Shown in pieces: positions 1 to 5,269 of a stretch of DNA of 8,537 bases. The first letter of the stretch is position 1, and each line of letters starts with the position of its first letter. The DNA is taken from positions 1 to 8,537 of the forward strand of contig USPK01000054.1 in NCBI GenBank assembly GCA_900556465.1. The letters are read 5' to 3'. Made by a program: the position numbers and the translations under genes. Origin of the DNA: an uncultured Prevotella sp. GTDB taxonomy: Bacteria; Bacteroidota; Bacteroidia; Bacteroidales; Bacteroidaceae. Below the pieces are notes generated by a model that was not told the origin of the DNA, searched no databases, and worked only from the letters and a program-made list of their open reading frames with translations.

Positions 1-207
1 TTATCCGCTTATGCAACTTATAATCAGGGATTTAATTTATAGAAGTCCCCATAAGTTGATTGTTTGTGAATAGAAGTGTTATTTTCCTTTGTTTTGGATT
101 TGCGATTTGTCAAATCGTGAGAATTTCCGTTGCAAATATAGCTATTTTTATTAAGGTATGGCCCGCAGATGGGAAAAAACGTAGCGCCGCCCGTCTCCGG
201 GACGCGC
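1..207. other. AT-rich non-coding region upstream of nadB
   Basis: No credible gene is visible here. Reading frames entering from the left edge on the plus strand close quickly (stops at 40-42, 71-73 and 19-21), so at most a short C-terminal tail of an upstream gene could be present, and I do not recognise one. The first 120 bases are about one third G+C, far below the rest of the window. Short structures are visible: the inverted repeat CAACTTAT (14-21) / ATAAGTTG (51-58), the direct repeat ATAGAAGT at 39-46 and 70-77, and the compact palindrome CGATTTG-T-CAAATCG (103-117). On the minus strand TATATTTG (140-133) resembles a Bacteroidetes -7 box, but no gene follows it within the window. Confidence 0.5.
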
Positions 208-223
208 TAATTTTGTAGTTTTG
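208..223 (+). promoter_or_regulatory. Putative nadB promoter, tandem -7 boxes
   Basis: Two overlapping matches to the Bacteroidetes -7 element TAnnTTTG lie back to back: TAATTTTG (208-215) and TAGTTTTG (216-223). No TTTG is found about 20 bases upstream of either, so the -33 element is weak or absent. Transcription starting a few bases downstream would give a leader of roughly 140 bases before the ATG at 369. It would also leave the in-frame ATG at 225 at or next to the transcription start, which argues against that codon as the translation start. Confidence 0.5.
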
Positions 224-267
224 CATGGAAAACGCAGGCCGTAGCCGGCCGGACGCCGCGATACGCT

Positions 268-330
268 CCGTAGCGACGGGGATAGGGCGCGTAAAAACTG
301 GGCCTATCCCCGTCGCTACGGGAATAGGCC
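268..330. repeat. Palindromic repeat element in nadB leader
   Basis: Arm A (268-286, CCGTAGCGACGGGGATAGG) is perfectly complementary to arm B (303-321) across 19 bp, with a 16-base loop containing GTAAAAACTG (291-300). Arm B can instead pair with the sequence just downstream: 301-330 forms an imperfect hairpin (GGCCTAT with ATAGGCC, one mismatch, then CCCGT with ACGGG). The two folds exclude each other. A further GTAAAAACT copy follows at 354-362, just before the nadB start. The same core and loop sequences recur at 5169-5224 with different stem bases, so this is probably one copy of a dispersed repeat family and may not be a nadB-specific regulator. Confidence 0.8.
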
Positions 331-368
331 CCGTGCGGACCGCGGCGCTGCGCGTAAAAACTAAGGCA

Positions 369-1958
369 ATGATACGTAGATTTGACTTTTTGGTAATCGG
401 GTCCGGCGTAGCCGGCATGAGTTATGCCCTACAGGTAGCGAAGTCGGGCAAAGGGAAGGTGGCCCTGGTGTGTAAGACCACGATGGACGAGGCTAATACG
501 GCGAAAGCCCAGGGCGGTATCGCTTCGGTGACGAACTTGGAAGTGGACAATTTCGACAAGCACATTCGCGACACGATGATTGCGGGCGACTACATCAGTG
601 ACCCCCGCGCCGTGGAGCAAGTAGTGAAGGGCGCCCCCGAGGGCATCCGCAACCTGCTGAAATGGGGCGTGGAGTTCGACCGCAAGGAGGACGGCGAGTT
701 CGACCTGCACCGCGAGGGCGGGCACTCGGAGTTCCGCATCCTGCACCACGCCGACGACACCGGCTTCGAGATACAGCGCGGACTGATGGAGGCCGTGCGC
801 CACACGCCCAACATCACCGTGCTCGAGAATCACTTCACGGTGGAAATCATAACGCAGCACCATCTCGGCGTAGAGGTGACGCGGCGCACGCCCGACATCG
901 AGTGCTACGGCGCCTACATCCTCGACCCCGACACCCAGAAGATCGACACCTTCCTCTCGAAGGTGACCATCCTAGCCACGGGCGGCTGCGGCGCCGTCTA
1001 CGCCTCGACGACCAACCCCAACATCGCCACGGGCGACGGCATAGCCATGGCCTACCGCGCCAAGGCCACCGTCAAGGACATGGAGTTCATCCAGTTCCAC
1101 CCCACGGCCCTCTTCCATCCCGGCGAGACCCACCCGGCCTATCTCATTACCGAAGCCATGCGCGGGTATGGCGGCGTGCTCCGTCTGCCTAACGGCGAGG
1201 AGTTCATGCAGAAGTACGACCGCCGCCTCTCCTTGGCTCCGCGCGACATCGTGGCGCGCGCCATCGACAAGGAGATGAAGATTCACGGCCTGGACCACGT
1301 CTGCCTCGACGTGACCCACAAGGACCCCGAAGAGACCAAGCACCACTTCCCCAACATCTACGCCAAGTGTCTCAGCATCGGCATCGACATCACGCGGGAA
1401 TACATCCCCGTGGCGCCGTGTGCCCACTACCTCTGCGGGGGAATAAAGGTGGACCTCGACGCCTGCTCCAGCATCCGCCGCCTCTACGCCATCGGCGAAT
1501 GCTCCTGCACAGGCTTGCACGGCGGCAACCGCCTGGCCAGCAACTCCCTCATCGAGGCCGTCGTCTATGCCGAGGCCGCCGCACGCCACAGCCTGGCGCA
1601 CATCGACGAATACTCCTTCAACGAACAGGTGCCTGAGTGGAACGACGCGGGGACACTGACCAACGAGGAGAAGGTACTCATCGCGCAGGATGTCCGTGAG
1701 GTCGGGCAAATCATGTCGAGCTACGTCGGCATTGTCCGTAGCGACCTGCGCCTGCACCGTGCCTGGACGCGCCTGGACCTGCTCTACGAGGAGACGGAGG
1801 AACTCTTCAAGCGCGTCAAGGCTACGCGCGACATCTGCGAGCTCCGCAACATGATCAACGTGGGCTATCTCATCACGCGCCAGGCCATGGAGCGCAAGGA
1901 GAGCCGCGGACTTCACTACACCATCGACTACCCCAAGCACGCCTACGACCAGAAGTAA
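369..1958 (+). CDS. nadB: L-aspartate oxidase
   Basis: FAD-dependent cytosolic enzyme that oxidises L-aspartate to iminoaspartate, the first step of de novo NAD synthesis; NadA then uses the product to make quinolinate. The 529-residue protein is about the usual family length. Visible motifs: N-terminal dinucleotide-binding GSGVAG (11-16), the ANTAKAQGGIA segment (42-52), GGHSEFR with E121, FIQFHPT with H244, LAPRDIVARAID with R292, APCAHYLCGG with H353, and the C-terminal FAD-contacting GECSCTGLHGGNRLASNSL (376-394). E121, H244, R292 and H353 appear to match known active-site positions of E. coli NadB. The frame stays open up to an ATG at 225, but those extra 48 residues translate the inverted-repeat leader and lie before the FAD fold, so ATG 369 was chosen. 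No nadA or nadC lies nearby in this window. The succinate dehydrogenase flavoprotein is the main paralogue; length and motifs favour NadB. Confidence 0.95.
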   Translation: MIRRFDFLVIGSGVAGMSYALQVAKSGKGKVALVCKTTMDEANTAKAQGGIASVTNLEVDNFDKHIRDTMIAGDYISDPRAVEQVVKGAPEGIRNLLKWGVEFDRKEDGEFDLHREGGHSEFRILHHADDTGFEIQRGLMEAVRHTPNITVLENHFTVEIITQHHLGVEVTRRTPDIECYGAYILDPDTQKIDTFLSKVTILATGGCGAVYASTTNPNIATGDGIAMAYRAKATVKDMEFIQFHPTALFHPGETHPAYLITEAMRGYGGVLRLPNGEEFMQKYDRRLSLAPRDIVARAIDKEMKIHGLDHVCLDVTHKDPEETKHHFPNIYAKCLSIGIDITREYIPVAPCAHYLCGGIKVDLDACSSIRRLYAIGECSCTGLHGGNRLASNSLIEAVVYAEAAARHSLAHIDEYSFNEQVPEWNDAGTLTNEEKVLIAQDVREVGQIMSSYVGIVRSDLRLHRAWTRLDLLYEETEELFKRVKATRDICELRNMINVGYLITRQAMERKESRGLHYTIDYPKHAYDQK

Positions 1959-1986
1959 GGCTCACGCCCACGGGCGGAGCACAGAT

Positions 1987-2030
1987 ACGTCGAGGGCCGG
2001 CGGACACATCGTCCCGCCGGCCCTCGACGT
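1987..2030. terminator. Bidirectional hairpin between convergent genes
   Basis: A perfect 17-bp GC-rich stem (1987-2003 pairing with 2014-2030) closes a 10-base loop. It sits 28 bases after the nadB stop and about 10 bases after the stop of the convergent fucosyltransferase-like gene. Neither side has a strong T-tract (the plus-strand continuation is CGTTACTCC), so it is not a textbook intrinsic terminator. Its position between convergent ends makes transcription termination or 3'-end protection for both transcripts the likeliest role. Confidence 0.75.
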
Positions 2031-2039
2031 CGTTACTCC

Positions 2040-2867
2040 TTAATTATAGGACAACACCTGGAGCGGGATGCCGCCCAGTTGGCTCGCCATCTCGGAGAAG
2101 GTGCTTTGGAACGAGCCGTAGATGCGCTGCGTGCGGGCCAGGGTGTACATGTCCGCCACGCCGTCGCGGATGCCGTCCACCGAGCTGCGGTCGGCCGTCG
2201 AGTGGGCCGTGAGGACGCGGCTGCCGTAGCGTCCGGCCATCTCCTGTTTCACGCTGTCGGAGTCCGTGGCCAGGAAGATGCCCAACGCCGGGTTGCGCTC
2301 CAGGTCGTGGTCCAGTTGCTCGAAAAACAGGTGCGTGGGGCTCTTGGCTATGGCGGCGGCGTGGTCCGTGCGGCGGATGTGTACGCCCACCGTTTCCGGG
2401 GCGAAGCGCTCCTGGCGGCGTTCCACCTCGCGCCGTACCTCGGCGACGGGGACAAAGAGTTCGCCCACGAGGGCCTCGTCGTAGGGATAGAAGGCCGAGT
2501 AGGACGCCATGTAGAGGTGGCGCGCGCCGTCGGCCCACTGGCGGAAGTCGAAGCCCGACTCCTGGAGCGGCGTGACGGCCTGTTCGTAGAGGCAGTCGTC
2601 GAAGCGGCAGCGTTGCCACAGGCGGGGCAGGCCCAGGTTGCGGCGGCGCGGGCGGTCGAGCGTCAGGGCGTCGAGGCGCGTGGCCTCGCGCAGGCAGAGC
2701 TCCTCCGGTTGCTCGAAGATGGCGAAGAAGGGCGCGTGGAGCGCCCAGTCCTGGAACCAGACGAACTCAATAGCGCTGTGCGCCGTCCGGGCCAGCGTCA
2801 CGGCCGAGGCCATAGCCCGCATGCGGTTGGCCAGGCCGCCCACGGGGATGAAAGTAATCTTGCTCAT
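2040..2867 (-). CDS. Fucosyltransferase-like glycosyltransferase, putative
   Basis: A 275-residue protein without a visible signal peptide or membrane segment, so probably cytosolic. GGLANRMRAM (10-19) near the N-terminus resembles the GGLxNR/Q start of fucosyltransferase-type Rossmann domains. VGVHIRRTD (160-168) matches the HxRR(T)D nucleotide-sugar-binding motif of NodZ, alpha-1,6-fucosyltransferase and O-fucosyltransferase relatives. LATDSDSVKQEM (199-210) and the C-terminal segment around IYGSFQSTFSEMAS (249-262) also fit that superfamily. A GDP-sugar donor is therefore plausible; the acceptor is unknown. It is the third gene of a minus-strand cluster, 60 bases after the endonuclease/exonuclease/phosphatase gene, and ends at a strong hairpin. 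The ATG at 2867 places the GGLANR motif directly after the first strand (KITFIPV), as in relatives. No other glycan genes flank it, so the substrate cannot be inferred from context. Confidence 0.65.
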   Translation of the reverse strand: MSKITFIPVGGLANRMRAMASAVTLARTAHSAIEFVWFQDWALHAPFFAIFEQPEELCLREATRLDALTLDRPRRRNLGLPRLWQRCRFDDCLYEQAVTPLQESGFDFRQWADGARHLYMASYSAFYPYDEALVGELFVPVAEVRREVERRQERFAPETVGVHIRRTDHAAAIAKSPTHLFFEQLDHDLERNPALGIFLATDSDSVKQEMAGRYGSRVLTAHSTADRSSVDGIRDGVADMYTLARTQRIYGSFQSTFSEMASQLGGIPLQVLSYN

Positions 2868-2927
2868 GTCGGTAGTGTCTTTAGGGATGGGGGAACGGCG
2901 CGTCGACGTCGGGGCCGCCCGCGGCGG

Positions 2928-3998
2928 TCAGCGCCGCTTGAAGTAGGCGAAGACGGGATAGTGGTCCGACGCCGTGGCCGAGCGGTCCACGCGGCAGCCA
3001 TAGGGCTTCCAGTCCTTGCTGCACATGATGTAGTCGATGCGGACATAGATCGCGTCGCGGTTGAAAGAGCGGCCCACGCCGTTGCCTGTCGCCTTGAAGG
3101 CGTCGGTAAGGCGTCGGGCGATGCGCCGGCGGGTGTAGGAGATGGGCGAGTCGTTGAAGTCGCCGCAGAGCAGGAGGCTTTTCCCCTGCTGGCTTTCCAC
3201 GTAGTCGGCCACCAGGTCGGCTTGCCGCGCCCGCTCCACGGCTGCCTTCGAAATCTTGGACACGAGCAGGCGCGAGCTGCCGTCTACGTCGCTCTCCTCG
3301 GGCGAGCGCACCATGTGGTGATACTTTTGCCGGTCGTCCAGGCTCAGGTGCATCGACTCCAGGTGGCAGTTCACCACGCGCAGGGTGTCGCCCGGCGCCA
3401 ACAGGAGGCTGAAGACGGCGGCGCCGTTCGTGTTGTTCCGGCAGAGGATTCGTTTCCCGACGATGGGAAACCGTGTGAAGCAGCCCAGGATGTTGTCGTT
3501 GATGTTTACCGTGTCGAAGTAGGGCAACACGTCGCGCACCGCGGGCAACACTTCGTCGCTGAAGACGGACGGCGGCACGGTGCTCCCCTCCTGGAAGCAG
3601 ACGATGTCCGCCCCGCTCGAGGCCATGTAGGCCGCCGCGCGGTTGCGCCCCTCCTGGTCGCGCTGCGCGCTGCCGAAATTCTGCGTGTTGTAGGTCAGCA
3701 CCTTGAGGCTGCCGTCCGGCGGCGACGTCGGAAAGTTGACTGGGCAATACGTCCGGATGGGTGAGAAGCAAGCGACCAGCCCTATGAGCGGAATCCATGC
3801 GTGGCGTTGCGAGAGGAGCAGCGTGAGGGCCAGCATGAAGAGCACGCCGGCCAGGAAAAACGGGAAGCCGAGCCCCACCACGCCGAGGAAGCGGCAGTGG
3901 GCCGGGCTGACGAGCGTCGACGCCGCGCACAGGCACAGCGCCCCCGTGGCAAACCAGGCTGCGCCGCCCACCAGGCGTTTGTAGAAAGGCTGTTTCAT
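2928..3998 (-). CDS. Membrane-anchored endonuclease/exonuclease/phosphatase family protein
   Basis: A 356-residue protein with three hydrophobic segments near the N-terminus (about 12-30, 37-62 and 67-79) followed by a metal-dependent hydrolase domain of the endonuclease/exonuclease/phosphatase fold (about 97-356). Catalytic-type motifs occur in the family order: LTYNTQNFG (101-109, metal/phosphate-contacting Asn), VCFQEG (133-138, metal ligand E137), VNCHLES (209-215, H212), CGDFNDSP (278-285), VRIDYI (319-324) and SDHYPV (344-349, catalytic His 346). All key residues appear intact, so an active phosphodiesterase or phosphatase is expected. The family spans nucleases, sphingomyelinases and inositol-phosphate phosphatases, so the substrate is unknown. 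With three helices the domain could face either side of the membrane; this was not resolved. It starts 19 bases after the rhomboid stop, suggesting co-transcription, a pairing that is familiar in Bacteroidetes. Confidence 0.88.
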   Translation of the reverse strand: MKQPFYKRLVGGAAWFATGALCLCAASTLVSPAHCRFLGVVGLGFPFFLAGVLFMLALTLLLSQRHAWIPLIGLVACFSPIRTYCPVNFPTSPPDGSLKVLTYNTQNFGSAQRDQEGRNRAAAYMASSGADIVCFQEGSTVPPSVFSDEVLPAVRDVLPYFDTVNINDNILGCFTRFPIVGKRILCRNNTNGAAVFSLLLAPGDTLRVVNCHLESMHLSLDDRQKYHHMVRSPEESDVDGSSRLLVSKISKAAVERARQADLVADYVESQQGKSLLLCGDFNDSPISYTRRRIARRLTDAFKATGNGVGRSFNRDAIYVRIDYIMCSKDWKPYGCRVDRSATASDHYPVFAYFKRR

Positions 3999-4017
3999 GG
4001 TGTCGGCATGGGGCGCC

Positions 4018-4962
4018 CTACTTGCGGCTGTTGTCGAAGAGGATGCGCTTCTCCTCCTCGGTCAGGCTGTCGTAGCCCGAGCGCTTGATTTTGTCCAATA
4101 TTTTGTCTATCTGTTCCTGCCGTTGCCGTTGGCGCAGGTTGTAGTCGTAGTCGGCGTCGCGGTCCTTGAAGTGCTTGCCGTCCTTGCGCACGGTCATCTT
4201 CGGCCGGCGGCTGAACCAGTTGCGCCAGCGCTGTCGCGTGCGTTCCCATCGCGATTCGTGGCGCGGCTGCCACTCTTCCCAGCCGCCGAATTGCCGGCCG
4301 TTGCCGTCCTTGCGCCGCCAGTAGAGCAACAGGAGCAGGCCGAAGAGCATGCCGCCCAGGTGGGCGAAGTGCGCAATGTTGCCGTTCGACATGAAGGCCG
4401 AGAGCAACTCGATGATGGCGTAGCCCGCCACGAAGTATTTCGCCTTGATGGGGATGGGAGGGATGAGCAGGATGATGCGTTCGTTCGGAAACTTCATGCC
4501 GAAGGCGAGCAGCACGCCGTAGCAGGCGCCGCTCGCGCCTATGGTGGTCCAGAGGTTCAGGTATTCGCCCATCGGCAGGATGCCGTAGGGCGACGTCACG
4601 TACTGGTACGCGCTCATGCCCGTCAGGAAGTATTCGCCCAGCTGCCAGGCCTCCTGGCACAGGCCGGCGCCCACGCCGCACACGAAGTAGTAGAGCAGGA
4701 ACCGCTTCCAGCCCATCACGTTCTCGATGATACGGCTGAACATCCAGAGCGTAAACATGTTGAAAAACAGATGGGTGAAGCCGCCGTGGAGAAACATGTA
4801 CGTCACCAGCTGATACGACTGGAAGTCGTCGGCCAGGACGAAGTGGAGACCGAAATAGTTGGTCAGGTCCATGCCCCGTTGCTCGAAGACCAGCTGCGCC
4901 AGGAAGATGATACAGTTGATAATCAGAAGGTTCTTGGTGACTGGGGGGAAGTTCTTGAACAT
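4018..4962 (-). CDS. Rhomboid family intramembrane serine protease
   Basis: A 314-residue polytopic membrane protein expected to cleave transmembrane substrates. Rhomboid signatures are present: HGGFTHLFFNM (59-69) with the HxxxN pair H64/N68 that stabilises the oxyanion, GASGA (142-146) with catalytic Ser144, and AHLGGMLFG (200-208) with catalytic His201. About six membrane segments fit residues 10-216. An unusually long hydrophilic tail (about 217-314) is rich in Trp, Arg and Gln and ends in a predicted helical segment, QIDKILDKIKRSGYDSLTEE (284-303), of a type I associate with Bacteroidetes rhomboids. ATG 4962 was chosen because it directly precedes the first membrane segment and follows a promoter-like -7 box at 5010-5003; the open frame extends 67 codons further, but across that promoter. 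It is the first gene of the minus-strand cluster with the phosphatase-fold and fucosyltransferase-like genes. Substrates cannot be deduced. Confidence 0.93.
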   Translation of the reverse strand: MFKNFPPVTKNLLIINCIIFLAQLVFEQRGMDLTNYFGLHFVLADDFQSYQLVTYMFLHGGFTHLFFNMFTLWMFSRIIENVMGWKRFLLYYFVCGVGAGLCQEAWQLGEYFLTGMSAYQYVTSPYGILPMGEYLNLWTTIGASGACYGVLLAFGMKFPNERIILLIPPIPIKAKYFVAGYAIIELLSAFMSNGNIAHFAHLGGMLFGLLLLLYWRRKDGNGRQFGGWEEWQPRHESRWERTRQRWRNWFSRRPKMTVRKDGKHFKDRDADYDYNLRQRQRQEQIDKILDKIKRSGYDSLTEEEKRILFDNSRK

Positions 4963-5002
4963 AGGAATGCGAAAATGAGGGTGCGACAGATGCGCCACGA
5001 TG

Positions 5003-5010
5003 CAAAGATA
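5003..5010 (-). promoter_or_regulatory. -7 box of the rhomboid operon
   Basis: The minus strand reads TATCTTTG here, a full match to the Bacteroidetes -7 consensus TAnnTTTG. It lies 40 bases upstream of the rhomboid ATG, implying a leader of about 30-35 bases. The expected -33 TTTG about 20 bases upstream is not recognisable (GCGG on the plus strand), so strength is uncertain. Confidence 0.6.
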
Positions 5011-5168
5011 GTATTTTATTTCCGTAGTGGGCGGACTGCGGGAGTGAAAACGCAGCGTCCGGCCGACTGGCCCGCTGCCGGCCGCGACGGGGCGCGGGGC
5101 GGGCGGCTCCCCTCCCCGCCGGCTGGCACCCCGTGGCGGAGCGGCCGCCGACAGTCGGCGCAAACACG

Positions 5169-5224
5169 GGCCTTAGCCCCGTAAAAACTGGCCTTAGCCC
5201 CGTCGCGACGGGGCTAAGGCCAGT
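5169..5224. repeat. 38-bp perfect palindrome plus extra arm copy
   Basis: Positions 5187-5224 are a perfect, loopless 38-bp palindrome (ACTGGCCTTAGCCCCGTCG followed by its exact complement). A third copy of the arm, GGCCTTAGCCCCGT, lies at 5169-5182 and is joined to the palindrome by GTAAAAACTG (5181-5190). The unit shares GTAAAAACTG and the CCCCGTCGC/ACGGG centre with the element at 268-330 but has CCTTAG/CTAAGG instead of CCTAT/ATAGG stems. It is therefore a second copy of the same structure-conserved repeat family. Confidence 0.85.
5183..5224 (-). terminator. Putative intrinsic terminator of dsbD-like gene
   Basis: Read on the minus strand, the palindrome can fold into a stem of up to 17-19 bp followed immediately by TTTTT (5187-5183) and then AC. 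It begins about 45 bases after the DsbD-like stop codon. Stem plus T-run fits a Rho-independent terminator and would separate this gene from the downstream rhomboid cluster, which has its own -7 box. It coincides with a dispersed repeat, so termination may be a borrowed function. Confidence 0.65.
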
Positions 5225-5269
5225 AGCAGGCCCGAACGGCGGCGGCCGGACGGGCTATGTCGGAGCGGC

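Larger units (their letters stand above)
4963..5269. other. Non-coding gap between dsbD-like and rhomboid genes
   Basis: This 307-base gap holds, from right to left on the minus strand, the 38-bp palindrome with its T-tract (likely dsbD terminator and repeat element), about 125 bases of very GC-rich sequence (5040-5165) with only a small inverted repeat GCCGAC-A-GTCGGC (5147-5159), and the rhomboid -7 box. I see no small gene with a supportable start and product. The apparent coding potential of its high-GC frames is low-complexity Arg/Pro/Gly sequence. Confidence 0.6.

Noticed and set aside
133..140. Minus-strand TATATTTG as promoter of a leftward gene
   Set aside because: No minus-strand ATG between it and the left edge opens a frame that reaches the edge; the only ATG gives a six-codon frame.
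268..362. CRISPR-like array
   Set aside because: The repeats are inverted and unevenly spaced, with only one or two copies and no unique spacers of regular length or cas genes.
110..418. Small minus-strand open frame across the nadB leader
   Set aside because: Most of it translates the inverted repeats and the start of nadB in reverse; no promoter or product supports it.
972..1940. 322-codon minus-strand open frame opposite nadB
   Set aside because: Antisense to nadB, no domain recognised, composition dominated by Val/Ala/Gly/Asp as expected of a shadow frame.
2079..3764. Long plus-strand open frame (561 codons) across the fucosyltransferase-like and phosphatase-fold genes
   Set aside because: It is antisense to two well-supported genes, spans their boundary, and encodes Arg/Ala/Val/Gly-rich sequence with no recognisable domain. 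Long empty frames are expected at this GC content.
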